DNA from: Palauibacter sp965207805
GTDB lineage: Bacteria > Gemmatimonadota > Gemmatimonadetes > Palauibacterales > Palauibacteraceae
Direction: 5' to 3'
NCBI GenBank assembly: GCA_965207805.1
Contig: OZ242312.1
Coordinates: forward strand, 62,001 to 126,000
DNA: 64,000 bases
The notes under the pieces were generated by a model. The model searched no databases. It was not told where the DNA came from and saw only the letters and a list, made by a program, of their open reading frames with translations. This document shows, one piece after another, positions 53,713 through 62,284 of this stretch; position 1 is the stretch's first letter; each line of letters opens with the position of its first letter. A program made the translations under genes and the position numbers.

Positions 53713-54495
53713 ATGGAAAGTTCGGTCGCGGTTCGAGATCGCGGTTTCGGCAAGACCCTCCGCAGGGATCGCTGGTGGGTGCCACCCCTGAGCGTAGCGG
53801 TGGGGCTCGGCCTCTTCGGGGGCTACGCCACCTGGTCGGTCCTGCAGGGCGGCAACTATTTCGCCGACCCGTACCTGTCTCCCCTGTACTCGCCGTGCAT
53901 CGCCGCCAGCTGCCCCGAACAGATCCGCCTGCTCGGAATCGAGTGGTGGCCGTTCTCTCCGGCCATACTGATGATGGGCGTGATTCTCGGGTTCCGGGGG
54001 ACGTGCTACTACTACCGGAAGGCGTATTACCGTGCCTATCTCCTCGACCCGCCCGCCTGTGCGGTGGGCGAGTTCCGCGGCGACAGGTACGCGGGCGAGA
54101 CGCGGCTGCCGTGGGTTCTCCAGAACCTTCACCGCTACTTCCTGTACGCCTCGATCGTCATCTGGCTCTTCCTGACGTATGACACGGTTCACGGCTTCTT
54201 CTTCGAGGACGGCTTCGGCGTCGGAGTCGGATCCATCGTCCTTCTGATCAACCTCGTGCTGCTCTCGGGATACTGGTTCGGCTGCCACTCGCTCCGTCAT
54301 CTCATCGGCGGCAACGTCGACTGCTATTCCTGCGCGCTGGCGGGAAAGGCTCGCTACAAGGCGTGGAAGGGCGTGAGCTGGTTCAACAAGCGACACATGA
54401 GTTGGGCCTGGTTCAGCCTCGTCTTCGTGTGCGTGACGGATCTGTACATCCGGCTGGTGGCGATGCGGGTGTTCGAGGATCCCCGACTCTTCTGA
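53713..54495 (+). CDS. sdhC: Succinate dehydrogenase membrane anchor subunit (non-classical SdhC)
   Basis: This 260-residue membrane protein with about five hydrophobic segments is placed directly before sdhA and sdhB. It is longer than classical SdhC and contains conserved histidines and two Cys clusters: SPCIAASCPEQ and the GCHSLRHLIGGNVDCYSC block. The last block is characteristic of the single-anchor type found in Actinobacteria and related lineages. The histidines are candidate heme ligands. It would hold the enzyme at the membrane and pass electrons to quinone. Confidence 0.82.
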   Translation: MESSVAVRDRGFGKTLRRDRWWVPPLSVAVGLGLFGGYATWSVLQGGNYFADPYLSPLYSPCIAASCPEQIRLLGIEWWPFSPAILMMGVILGFRGTCYYYRKAYYRAYLLDPPACAVGEFRGDRYAGETRLPWVLQNLHRYFLYASIVIWLFLTYDTVHGFFFEDGFGVGVGSIVLLINLVLLSGYWFGCHSLRHLIGGNVDCYSCALAGKARYKAWKGVSWFNKRHMSWAWFSLVFVCVTDLYIRLVAMRVFEDPRLF

Positions 54496-54521
54496 ACCCA
54501 CAGGGCACAGCGGACTTTTTC

Positions 54522-56318
54522 ATGGAGATTCCAGAACGCCACGAGCATGACGTCCTCGTGATCGGAGCCGGCGGCGCCGGTCTACGCGCGGCGATCGCGG
54601 CCATCGAGGCCGGCGCATCCGTGGGACTCGTCGGCAAGTCGCTGCTCGGCAAGGCGCACACGGTCATGGCCGAAGGCGGGATGGCGGCCGCGCTCGGCAA
54701 CAACCGCCCGGAAGACAATTGGCAGGTTCACTTCCGCGACACCATGCGGGGCGGGAAGGGATTGTGCGACTGGCGGATGGCCAGAGCGCACGCCGCGGAG
54801 GCTCCGGATCGCGTGAGGGAGCTGGAGGCCTGGGGTGCCCTCTTCGATCGGGCGGAGGACGGCCGCATGAACCAGCGTCCGTTCGGGGGACACACCTACG
54901 GGAGGTTGGCGCACGTCGGCGACCGGACGGGGTTGGAGATGATCCGGACGCTCCAGGATCATGCCGTGCACGAAGGGGCCGACGTCTTCATGGAGTGCAC
55001 CGCGTTCCGGTTGCTGCTGGTGGATGGCCGGGTGGCCGGCGCGCTCGCGTACTGGCGTCCGACCGGCGAGTTCGTGCTCTTCCGCGCCCGGACGATCATT
55101 CTCGCCACGGGGGGACTGGGTAAGGCCTGGAAGGTGACCTCCAATTCCTGGGAGTGCACCGGTGACGGAGTGGCGCTCGCCTACGACGCGGGGGCCGAAC
55201 TCATGGGCATGGAGTTCGTTCAATTCCACCCCACGGGAATGGTGTGGCCGCCCAGCGTGCGGGGCACGCTCGTCACGGAAGGAGTCCGGGGCGAGGGAGG
55301 CGTTCTCACGAACCGGGACGGCGAGCGCTTCATGTTCCGGTACGTCCCCGAGATGTTCGAGGGAGACTACGCGGAGAGCGAGGAGGAGGCCGACCGGTGG
55401 GTGGAGGGCGACCGCGTGGCGAACCGCCGGCCGCCCGAATTGCTCACCCGGGATGTCGTGGCAAAGGCGATCGTCGCGGAGGTCGAGGCCGGCCGCGGGA
55501 GTCCGCACGGCGGCGTCTTTCTGGATATCTCCGAGAAGCGGAGTCCCGAGTACATCAAGGCCAAGCTCCCGAGCATGTATCACCAATTCAAGGAGCTTGC
55601 GGGCGTCGACATCACGACCGATGCGATGGAGGTCGGGCCGACGACCCACTACGCCATGGGTGGAGTGAAGGTACACCCGGAGACGGCAGCGACTTGCGTT
55701 CCCGGGCTGTACGCGGCGGGAGAAGTGGCCGCCGGCCTACACGGCGGCAATCGTCTCGGCGGCAATTCTCTCTCCGACCTTATCGTGTTCGGTCAGCGCG
55801 CCGGCGCCGCCGCCGCGGAAGAGGCGAGAGAGGTACCCTTCGCCGACATCCCGGCGTCCGAACTGTCCGCGGCCGTCGCGGGCGCGACGGCTCCCTTCGA
55901 GCGCGAGGGTGGACGCAATCCCTTCGGCCTGCAGGAGGAACTGCAGCAGATCATGCAGGACAAGGTCGGCATCGCCCGCACGGAGCGGGCGCTGCGTGAC
56001 GCCCTCGAAGATGTCCACCGACTGCGCGGGGCGCTCGACACCTGCTCGATCCACGGTGGGCGAGCCTTCAACCCGGGGTGGCACACCTGGCTCGACCTCG
56101 GCGTCATGCTCACCGTGGCCGAGGCGGTCGTCCTTTCGGCGCTCGAGCGCCGGGAGAGCCGCGGCGCGCACACCCGGGTCGACTATCCGGACTCCGATGC
56201 CTCGCTCGGGCGGGTCAATCTTGTCATCCGATCGGCCGCTGGACGGATGGTGACGGACACCGAGCCGGTATCGGAGCCGCCGGCGGAACTGAGGCAGCTC
56301 ATCGAGGAAGGGGTGTAG
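54522..56318 (+). CDS. sdhA: Succinate dehydrogenase / fumarate reductase flavoprotein subunit
   Basis: This 598-residue flavoprotein oxidises succinate to fumarate in the TCA cycle. FAD-binding motif HDVLVIGAGGAGLRAAIAAI is followed by the covalent-FAD histidine region GKAHTVMAEGGMAAALGN. Substrate-site blocks include MEFVQFHPTGMVWPP and GPTTHYAMGGVKVH, and RLGGNSLSDLIVFGQRAG closes the FAD domain. ATG 54522 follows sdhC by 26 bases, and the sdhB start follows its stop by 4 bases. Confidence 0.94.
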   Translation: MEIPERHEHDVLVIGAGGAGLRAAIAAIEAGASVGLVGKSLLGKAHTVMAEGGMAAALGNNRPEDNWQVHFRDTMRGGKGLCDWRMARAHAAEAPDRVRELEAWGALFDRAEDGRMNQRPFGGHTYGRLAHVGDRTGLEMIRTLQDHAVHEGADVFMECTAFRLLLVDGRVAGALAYWRPTGEFVLFRARTIILATGGLGKAWKVTSNSWECTGDGVALAYDAGAELMGMEFVQFHPTGMVWPPSVRGTLVTEGVRGEGGVLTNRDGERFMFRYVPEMFEGDYAESEEEADRWVEGDRVANRRPPELLTRDVVAKAIVAEVEAGRGSPHGGVFLDISEKRSPEYIKAKLPSMYHQFKELAGVDITTDAMEVGPTTHYAMGGVKVHPETAATCVPGLYAAGEVAAGLHGGNRLGGNSLSDLIVFGQRAGAAAAEEAREVPFADIPASELSAAVAGATAPFEREGGRNPFGLQEELQQIMQDKVGIARTERALRDALEDVHRLRGALDTCSIHGGRAFNPGWHTWLDLGVMLTVAEAVVLSALERRESRGAHTRVDYPDSDASLGRVNLVIRSAAGRMVTDTEPVSEPPAELRQLIEEGV

Positions 56319-56322
56319 CGAG

Positions 56323-57063
56323 GTGGCGGAACGAACTTTCGAGGTCTACCGCGGGTCCGACGACGACGGACGGCTCGAATCTTACACGGTCGAGATCGAT
56401 CAGGGCATGGTCGTGCTGGACGCGATCCACCGTATCCAGGCGGAGCACGCGCCGGATCTCGCGGTGCGCTGGAACTGCAAGGCCGGCAAGTGCGGGTCTT
56501 GCAGCTGCGAGGTCAACGGGCGGCCTCGCTTGACGTGCATGACCCGGATTTCCGACTTCGAGGAGAGCGAATCGATTACGGTCACGCCGATGAAGGCCTT
56601 TCCCGTCATCAAGGACCTCGTAACCGACGTCTCTCAGGCATACCGAAACAACGCCTCCATCCCGCGTTTCAGGCCGCGCCCCCGCGATGCGGACGACGGC
56701 TGGCGCATGAAGCAGTTCGAGATCGAGAGGGCGCAGGAAATGAGGAAGTGCATCGAGTGCTTCCTCTGCCAGGACGTGTGTCACGTCCTCCGGTCACACG
56801 GAAAGCACCGGGAGTTCATTGGCCCCACCTACCTCGTGAGAACGGCCGGATACAGCCTGAACCCGATCGACGTGGAGGACCGGAGCGCGTTTCTCAACGA
56901 GTCGGGGGGCATTGGGTTCTGCAACATCACGAAGTGCTGCACCGAGGTATGCCCGGAGGGCATCACCATCACGGACAACGCGATCATCCCCCTGAAGGAA
57001 CGGGTCGTCGACCGCTTCTACGACCCACTGAAAGCGCTCGTGAGACTCGTGCGGAGACGCTAG
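56323..57063 (+). CDS. sdhB: Succinate dehydrogenase iron-sulfur subunit
   Basis: This 246-residue subunit carries electrons from SdhA to the membrane anchor. The N-terminal [2Fe-2S] domain has NCKAGKCGSCSCEVNGRPRL followed by TCM. The C-terminal domain has KCIECFLCQDVCHVL and, further on, NITKCCTEVCPEGITI, giving the ligands for the [4Fe-4S] and [3Fe-4S] clusters. The start is GTG 56323. It is the third gene of the sdhCAB unit; the next genes are on the other strand. Confidence 0.94.
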   Translation: MAERTFEVYRGSDDDGRLESYTVEIDQGMVVLDAIHRIQAEHAPDLAVRWNCKAGKCGSCSCEVNGRPRLTCMTRISDFEESESITVTPMKAFPVIKDLVTDVSQAYRNNASIPRFRPRPRDADDGWRMKQFEIERAQEMRKCIECFLCQDVCHVLRSHGKHREFIGPTYLVRTAGYSLNPIDVEDRSAFLNESGGIGFCNITKCCTEVCPEGITITDNAIIPLKERVVDRFYDPLKALVRLVRRR

Positions 57064-57102
57064 CGGCCCGTCGTTGAACCCGGTGCCGCGCCGAGGGTGG
57101 GC

Positions 57103-57567
57103 TCAGCCGAAGTCCTCGACGTTCAACACCTGCATCCCGGCAATCCGTCGAAGTCCCGAGCCCGATGTGAGGTACACCTCGGCGCCCGAAACGAGCGCCG
57201 TCGCAATCTGCAGGGCTCGTTCCGGCCGGCCCCCAAGCTGCGCCCGCACTTCGGCGGCCTGAATGGCGATCTCGGGGCTGGCCGACACGATGTCCAGCCG
57301 AGGGTAGAGGCGCAGGTTCCGCGCCACATCGCGCGCCGCCGCCGGCTTTCCCTGCCGATACACTTCCGCGAGGATCTGGTACAGGGTCAGACTCGACGTC
57401 TGGGCCCTGATGCTGCCGCTCGCAATGCCCGAGAAGGCGAGGTCCGTTTGTCTCGTCGGGCCCTCGCCCGTCAGGTGAAGAGCGAACACGCGACCGTCGA
57501 CGTGCACGAGCCCCGCCCCGACCAGGCGTCCTTCGAGATCGGCGGGGTTCGCGGCGTCCTCCGCCAT
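57103..57567 (-). CDS. PIN-fold (VapC-like) protein with degenerate catalytic residues
   Basis: This 154-residue protein starts directly after an AbrB-type antitoxin gene (stop at 57568, ATG at 57565-57567), the usual vapBC arrangement. PIN-like elements are D24 in LVHVDGRVF, E68 in YQILAEVYRQG, and the late RALQIATALVSGAEVYLTSG. In active VapC RNases the last block reads D-A-L-x-x-A-T-A-L then T-x-D-x-D-F. Here the acidic residues are replaced (R117 and G-S-G), so RNase activity may be lost. The N-terminus is about 20 residues longer than usual. Confidence 0.65.
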   Translation of the reverse strand: MAEDAANPADLEGRLVGAGLVHVDGRVFALHLTGEGPTRQTDLAFSGIASGSIRAQTSSLTLYQILAEVYRQGKPAAARDVARNLRLYPRLDIVSASPEIAIQAAEVRAQLGGRPERALQIATALVSGAEVYLTSGSGLRRIAGMQVLNVEDFG

Positions 57568-57789
57568 TCAGGCTTCCTCGAGTTCGGGCCAGAGATCGCC
57601 GGCGGCGACCACATCCCGAAGCATGCCCCGTAGACGATCTGTCTCGTCCGGCGGCAGCTTTTCCATTCTCACGGTCTCACCGTCTACCGACACCGCGAGC
57701 CGGTCCCCCGGTACAAGGCCCAGCGCCTCCCGCGCGGCCTTTGGAACCACAATCTGGTTCTTGCTGCTCATCTTTACCGAAACGACCAT
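57568..57789 (-). CDS. AbrB/SpoVT-family antitoxin (VapB-like)
   Basis: This 73-residue DNA-binding protein with the swapped-hairpin fold reads VKMSSKNQIVVPKAAREALG followed by LVPGDRLAVSVDGETVRMEK, a classical SpoVT-AbrB domain. The C-terminal helix-forming tail (DETDRLRGMLRDVVAAGDLW) would contact the toxin. It is immediately upstream of the PIN-fold gene, and such pairs repress their own promoter. The gene lies in a short minus-strand island between sdhB and the antiporter gene. Confidence 0.82.
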   Translation of the reverse strand: MVVSVKMSSKNQIVVPKAAREALGLVPGDRLAVSVDGETVRMEKLPPDETDRLRGMLRDVVAAGDLWPELEEA

Positions 57790-57861
57790 ACGTCGAACCG
57801 TAACCCTTTACCGTATCGCTTGGCAACGGGACAGCCGCGGCAGGAGGGAGAGACGGTCAGA

Positions 57862-58848
57862 TCAGTTGAACAGCCAGACCAGCACGATGTAGGCGAGATA
57901 GAGCAGCAGGAGTAGCCCGCCCTCCGACCTCTGCACCGTGCCCCGGTGCAGCGCGAGGGGGATGAGGATGACGGAAAAGGCCAGGGCCGGGAGCACATAG
58001 CCGACGACGATGGTCGGATGGAGGACGAGCGGGCGAACGAGCGCGGCTGTCCCGAGCACAAGGCCGAGATTGAACACGTTCGAGCCGATCACGTTGCCGA
58101 TCGCGATGTCTCCCATCCGCCGGAAGGCGGCCACCAGCGTGGAAGCCAATTCCGGAAGTGAAGTGCCGACCGCGATCATGGTGGCGGCGATCACCGCTTC
58201 CGGGACGGCCAGCGACCTTGCGATCCCCTCCGCGCCCTCCAGCAGCCAGTTTGCCCCGTACGTGAGGCACGGCAGACCGAGGCCGATCCGTACGAGCGAC
58301 CACCAGATTCCCGGCGCCGCAACACCGGTCTCCTCGGGATCGGTCCCGTCGCCCGGCCGATGCGCGTCCGGCTCGGGAGCGCGATCCGCCTTCCCGAACA
58401 CGCCGACTCGTTCCCACTTGAGGAGGAAGAACAGGTAGAGCGCCCAGCCGGATACGAGGACGAGTCCGTCCAGACGCCCGACGGCGTCGTTGAGCGACAG
58501 CACCATCACCAGAGAGAGCACCACGATGACGAGGGGCGTCTCGCGCACGATGACCCGGCGGTGGACCTCGATCGGCCGAATCAGGGCGCCGACGCCTACG
58601 ATCAAGCCGACGTTTGCGGCCGTGGAGCCCATGATGTTGCCGACGGCTACGTCCGGTTGGCCTTCCAGGGACGCAAGTGCGCTTACGACCAATTCCGGGG
58701 CAGAGGTGCCGAAAGCGACGACCGTCAGACCGACGACGAGCGGGCTGACACCGAATCTCTGCGCCAGGCCGGCGGCACCGCGAACGAGCCAGTCCGCGCC
58801 GAGCGTCAGGGGCACAAGCGCGAAGGCGAAGAGGAGCGTGTCCCTCAT
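57862..58848 (-). CDS. Calcium/sodium antiporter (CaCA family, YrbG-like)
   Basis: This 328-residue membrane protein has about ten transmembrane helices in two inverted halves. Both alpha-repeats are clear: VAFGTSAPELVVS with GNIMGSTAANVGLIVG in the first half, and IAVGTSLPELASTLVAA with GNVIGSNVFNLGLVLG in the second. The two Glu residues in G-T-S-x-P-E-L are the ion ligands. A charged cytosolic loop lies between the halves. It probably exports Ca2+ in exchange for Na+ or H+. Confidence 0.9.
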   Translation of the reverse strand: MRDTLLFAFALVPLTLGADWLVRGAAGLAQRFGVSPLVVGLTVVAFGTSAPELVVSALASLEGQPDVAVGNIMGSTAANVGLIVGVGALIRPIEVHRRVIVRETPLVIVVLSLVMVLSLNDAVGRLDGLVLVSGWALYLFFLLKWERVGVFGKADRAPEPDAHRPGDGTDPEETGVAAPGIWWSLVRIGLGLPCLTYGANWLLEGAEGIARSLAVPEAVIAATMIAVGTSLPELASTLVAAFRRMGDIAIGNVIGSNVFNLGLVLGTAALVRPLVLHPTIVVGYVLPALAFSVILIPLALHRGTVQRSEGGLLLLLYLAYIVLVWLFN

Positions 58849-58938
58849 CCGCGATTACGTGATTCCGTCAAGCGGATCGCCCGCCCCGGCACGGCACGAC
58901 CCCTGCGGTCGGGAGACCGGGCGGGCGAAAACCTCGCT

Positions 58939-59391
58939 TCAGCTGCGCCTGGCCGCGTGCTGAGGCTTCTGCTGCTGGATCGATGGGGACGCACCCTTGG
59001 GCGGGGCGGCGGCCGGCTTTTCGTCCGCGGTCTTTGCCGTCATATGGAGACGACCCTCAATCTGGCCGCCCTCGTCGAGTTTCACTCGCCGGCTCCGAAT
59101 ATCACCCTCGATCTTGCAGGTTTCCTGCAATTCCACACGACTGGCTCCCGCCACGGTCCCCACCACGGTGCCGGCCACCACGACGTCCTGCGTCTCGATA
59201 TCACCGGTGATATGTCCGTCCTTGCCGACGACAACGGACTTCGTTGCCTTGATCGAGCCCTTGATCTTCCCTTCGACCCGGACCGTACCATCGCACTTCA
59301 CGTCCCCGAAGATCGTCATTCCGGGCGCGACGACCGAGACGACGTCGCTCAGCTCACGGGTGTGCCCGCCATGTCGAGAATCTCTAGCCAT
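58939..59391 (-). CDS. Bactofilin
   Basis: Bactofilins are cytoskeletal proteins that polymerise without nucleotides. The 150-residue protein has the central beta-helix domain (SVVAPGMTIFGDVKCDGTVR, then VEGKIKGSIKATKSVVVGKD and later GDIETQDVVVAGTVVGTVAG) flanked by flexible N- and C-terminal tails rich in Lys, Ala and Gln. ATG 59391 is taken; a TTG at 59400 is possible. It follows the M23 peptidase gene by 12 bases in the parA-parB-M23-bactofilin unit. Bactofilin/M23 pairs are known to guide local wall modification, and bactofilins also position ParABS in Myxococcus. Confidence 0.9.
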   Translation of the reverse strand: MARDSRHGGHTRELSDVVSVVAPGMTIFGDVKCDGTVRVEGKIKGSIKATKSVVVGKDGHITGDIETQDVVVAGTVVGTVAGASRVELQETCKIEGDIRSRRVKLDEGGQIEGRLHMTAKTADEKPAAAPPKGASPSIQQQKPQHAARRS

Positions 59392-59403
59392 TTGCTCCAA
59401 TCC

Positions 59404-60216
59404 TTACTCCGGTTGCCTCTCCGCCGGGGCCCCGGTGTTGTTCCGACCGCTCTGGTCCGCCACCAGCGAGAGTGGGTCCAATAGTGCGCCGTTCCGGGCG
59501 ATCTCCAGGTGCAGATGGGGGGCCGAGGATCTTCCCGTGTTCCCCGTGAGGGCGATAACCTCGAGTCGCTCCACCGCGTCGCCGGCCGCGGCGAACAGCC
59601 AGGCGTTGTGGCCATACAATGACGTTAGCCCATCGGCGTGCGCAATCCGCAGGAATTTTCCGTAGATCGGGTCTTCCCCCGCCTCCTCGACTCGTCCCGC
59701 CTGGATCGCCCTGACGTACGACCCCGTCGGTACCGCAATGTCCAACCCTGTATGCCCTTCGCGTGAATCGGCGGGCCGTGAGCCGTAGTGACGGGTGACG
59801 AAGCCACGCTGCGTGAGAGGCCAGGCAAGGGTCGTCGCCTCCGCCGAGGTTCGTGACCTGGCCTCCACGCCTCCTCTGGGGGCGACGTTCACCGGCGGGG
59901 ATTCGGTGGGCCGTCCGGCGGTTACCGCATTCTGCAGGAGACCGAACTCATCCTCGAGTTCGTTCAGACGACCGGCCAACTGGTTCATCCTTTCCCGCTC
60001 GCTCTCGAGCGTCGCGACTTCCGTTTCCAGTTCGAGTATGCGATTGGACTCGACCCGCGACGCCGTCAGGAAGCCCGCCAGGAACCCGAGGCCGACCAGG
60101 CCGACGACCGTGCCCGCCACCGAGAGTAGTAGTCGGGGCCGGCCGAGCGGCAGGGAACGTACGCGCCGGCCATCCCGTCGGACCAACTGCAGTGTCCAGT
60201 GCCGGAGAACGGTCAT
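59404..60216 (-). CDS. M23 family (LytM) peptidase with coiled coil
   Basis: This 270-residue protein has one N-terminal membrane anchor (LLLSVAGTVVGLVGLGFLAG), a periplasmic coiled coil (NRILELETEVATLESERERM and onward, about 58-95), then a C-terminal LytM domain with zinc motifs HTGLDIAV and HLHLEI. Active-site residues appear complete. It would cut peptidoglycan cross-links or regulate an amidase. Its ATG overlaps the parB stop by 4 bases. It is followed by bactofilin, a recurring partner of such peptidases. Confidence 0.87.
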   Translation of the reverse strand: MTVLRHWTLQLVRRDGRRVRSLPLGRPRLLLSVAGTVVGLVGLGFLAGFLTASRVESNRILELETEVATLESERERMNQLAGRLNELEDEFGLLQNAVTAGRPTESPPVNVAPRGGVEARSRTSAEATTLAWPLTQRGFVTRHYGSRPADSREGHTGLDIAVPTGSYVRAIQAGRVEEAGEDPIYGKFLRIAHADGLTSLYGHNAWLFAAAGDAVERLEVIALTGNTGRSSAPHLHLEIARNGALLDPLSLVADQSGRNNTGAPAERQPE

Positions 60217-61109
60217 TCGCGAAGCTCCGCAGCGAGCTCGTCCCCACCCATCAGGGCCACGAGCCGCAGAAAATCATCCGTATCGTGAAAACGCACGACG
60301 ACCTCGCCAGCGCCATCCGAGCGCGTCCGGATCCGCACCTGGGTTCCGAACCCTCGCTCAAGCCCCAGTTCGGCCCGCTTAACAAAGGGATCACTCGACT
60401 CCGTCGCCTTTTCCTGCCTCGTCTTCCGCCGCCTTTGTTGCGCCGGGCGGCCTCGGCGGACGCGACGTTCCATCTCCCGCACGGACCACCCCTGCTCCAC
60501 CGCCTCCAAGGCGACGTGGGCTTGCTCTTCAGCGGTGGACAACGTCAGGAGGGCGCGGCCGTGGCCCGCGGACAGCTTCCCGTTCGCGAGCAAACCCAGC
60601 ACCGCCTCCGGCAGGGCGAGCAGTCGAAGCGCGTTTGCCACGGTGGACCTGTCCCGCCCCACATGCCGCCCGACTTCTTCCTGCGTCAGACCGAAATCGT
60701 CCATCAGTCGACGATACCCTCGAGCTTCTTCAAGTGCTGACAGGTCATGGCGTTGGAGATTTTCGACGAGAGCCACGACCAGCATCTGTTCGTCGTCCAG
60801 CTTCCGAACCAGGGCTGGAACCGACGTCCATCCGAGACTCTGAATCGCCCGGAATCGTCGCTCGCCGACGACGATCTCGAATGCCTCCCCTACGGGTCTG
60901 ACGACGACAGGTTGCAGCAAACCGTTCTCGCGGATGGAGTCCGCGAGTTCCGCGAGGCGGTCCGGATCGAAGTCGCCACGAGGCTGAAACGGATTCGCCT
61001 GGATGGCGTCGATCGGAATCTCCGCTTCCGCCGAGACGCGTTCCGTCCCGAGGTTTTCGCTCAGCAGGGCCGCAAGCCCCTTCCCGAGACGACGGTCGTT
61101 CCGGGGCAA
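60213..61109 (-). CDS. parB: Chromosome partitioning protein ParB
   Basis: ParB is a CTP-dependent clamp that loads at parS and spreads on the chromosome. The 298-residue protein has the N-terminal box ENGLLQPVVVRP, the CTP-binding motif GERRFRA (82-88), the helix-turn-helix region LTQEEVGRHVGRDRSTVANA and a C-terminal dimerisation domain. It starts 2 bases after parA and overlaps the M23 gene. Two parS sites upstream of parA complete the system. Confidence 0.96.
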   Translation of the reverse strand: MPRNDRRLGKGLAALLSENLGTERVSAEAEIPIDAIQANPFQPRGDFDPDRLAELADSIRENGLLQPVVVRPVGEAFEIVVGERRFRAIQSLGWTSVPALVRKLDDEQMLVVALVENLQRHDLSALEEARGYRRLMDDFGLTQEEVGRHVGRDRSTVANALRLLALPEAVLGLLANGKLSAGHGRALLTLSTAEEQAHVALEAVEQGWSVREMERRVRRGRPAQQRRRKTRQEKATESSDPFVKRAELGLERGFGTQVRIRTRSDGAGEVVVRFHDTDDFLRLVALMGGDELAAELRE

Positions 61110-61111
61110 AC

Positions 61112-61885
61112 CTACGAACCCCTGTGCCGATCGATCAGTTCCCGGGCCAGACTCAGGTATCCGCGGGCCCCGCTCGACAGGACATCGTACAGAGCGATCG
61201 GCTCTCCGAAGCTCGGGGCCTCGGCAAGCCGAATGTTTCTCGGGATCATGGTGTCGAAAACCTTGCCTCCGAAGTACTCACGCGCCTCGGCGGCCACCTG
61301 CTTGGCGAGGTTGAGGCGCGAATCGTACATCGTCAGCAGCACCCCCTCGATCTCGAGCTCCGGGTTGATGCTGCGTTGCACCAGCCGCACGGTGTTCAGG
61401 AGTTGGCTGAGGCCCTCCAGCGCGTAAAACTCACACTGAATCGGGATGAGCACGGCGTCCGCGGCGGCCAGCGCGTTCAGCGTGAGGAGCCCGAGGGAGG
61501 GCGGCGAGTCGATCAGGATGTACTCGAAGTCATCCCGCAGCGCCTCGATCTTCCGGCCGAGGATTCGCTGGCGATCCGATCGATCGATCAGTTCGACCTC
61601 GGCACCGGTCAGGTCCCGGCTCGCGGACACCACGGACAGGCATGGGAAGTGGACTTCCGGCCGCACCGCCGCCTGAAGCGGCTGTCCGTTTACGAGGCAG
61701 TCGTACACGCTGGGGACGTCCCCATCCTTGCGCAGCCCGAACCCGGATGTCGCGTTGCCCTGCGGGTCGCAATCAATGACGAGCGTGTTGCGCTCCGCGA
61801 TTGCCAGCGACGCGCCAAGGTTGATCGCCGTGGTGGTCTTCCCGACCCCACCCTTCTGATTTGCAATCGCGATCACCCGGCCCAA
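61112..61885 (-). CDS. parA: Chromosome partitioning ATPase ParA
   Basis: ParA is a Walker-type ATPase that moves ParB-bound origins. The 257-residue protein opens MGRVIAIANQ, with the deviant Walker A KGGVGKTT at 11-18. VIDCDPQGNATSG and the Walker B block YILIDSPPSLGLLTLNALAA follow. The TTG at 61885 has GAGGGG 8 bases upstream and gives normal family length; longer in-frame starts up to 62035 give a poor N-terminus. It is the first gene of the parA-parB-M23-bactofilin unit. Confidence 0.95.
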   Translation of the reverse strand: MGRVIAIANQKGGVGKTTTAINLGASLAIAERNTLVIDCDPQGNATSGFGLRKDGDVPSVYDCLVNGQPLQAAVRPEVHFPCLSVVSASRDLTGAEVELIDRSDRQRILGRKIEALRDDFEYILIDSPPSLGLLTLNALAAADAVLIPIQCEFYALEGLSQLLNTVRLVQRSINPELEIEGVLLTMYDSRLNLAKQVAAEAREYFGGKVFDTMIPRNIRLAEAPSFGEPIALYDVLSSGARGYLSLARELIDRHRGS

Positions 61886-61943
61886 ATCGATCCGCCCCTC
61901 GCTGATCGCCGCACCTGGCGATGTGAACCGACACGCACTTAAG

Positions 61944-61971
61944 CGTATACCTCGTAACGAATTAGTGTCAT
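61944..61971 (-). promoter_or_regulatory. Candidate promoter of the parAB operon
   Basis: On the minus strand ATGACA (61966-61971, 5 of 6 to the -35 consensus) is followed after 16 bases by TATACG (61944-61949, 4 of 6 to the -10). The parA start lies about 60 bases further on. Confidence 0.45.
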
Positions 61972-62063
61972 GACGACCGAGCGCGACACGTGCGGTCGTC
62001 GCGCAACTGCCGTTATCTCCTGTGAGATGGTCCAATATACGGCGCTCTCGTAACCCGGGCGAC

Positions 62064-62083
62064 CATGTTTCACGTGAAACATG
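62064..62083. promoter_or_regulatory. parS: parS centromere site 1 (perfect)
   Basis: The 16-bp core TGTTTCACGTGAAACA at 62066-62081 is identical to the universal parS consensus and is extended by CA/TG to a 20-bp perfect palindrome. ParB binds here to start clamp loading. Confidence 0.97.
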
Positions 62084-62130
62084 CGATGGAGGTCGTAGCG
62101 AGCCAATCCGGGCCCGGCCAGGGAATGAGA

Positions 62131-62146
62131 TGTTTCACGTGAAACG
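62131..62146. promoter_or_regulatory. parS: parS centromere site 2 (one mismatch)
   Basis: TGTTTCACGTGAAACG matches the parS consensus at 15 of 16 positions, with a G in place of the last A. It lies 49 bases after the first site. Confidence 0.93.
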
Positions 62147-62284
62147 CTGGCTCGACATCGTCGATGGCCCCCTTGCAGGCAGGTACACCGCCAAAGAGCT
62201 TCGTCCTCCACTCACCGCGGTTCAATTCCGATCCACCTGCTTCGGGAGGCCGACATCTCCACAACGATCCCCGCGACCGACCGG

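Larger units (their letters stand above)
61886..62284. other. Intergenic centromere region between parA and pyrF
   Basis: This 399-base stretch between the divergent parA and pyrF genes contains no convincing coding region. It holds the candidate parA promoter (61944-61971), two parS sites (62064-62083 and 62131-62146) and the pyrF leader with GGGAGG at 62244-62249. Short open frames across the parS sites encode protein-unlike sequence. Confidence 0.8.

Noticed and set aside
62022..62211. Short open frames crossing the parS sites
   Set aside because: Their translations are dictated by the palindromes and show no protein-like features; the region is intergenic.
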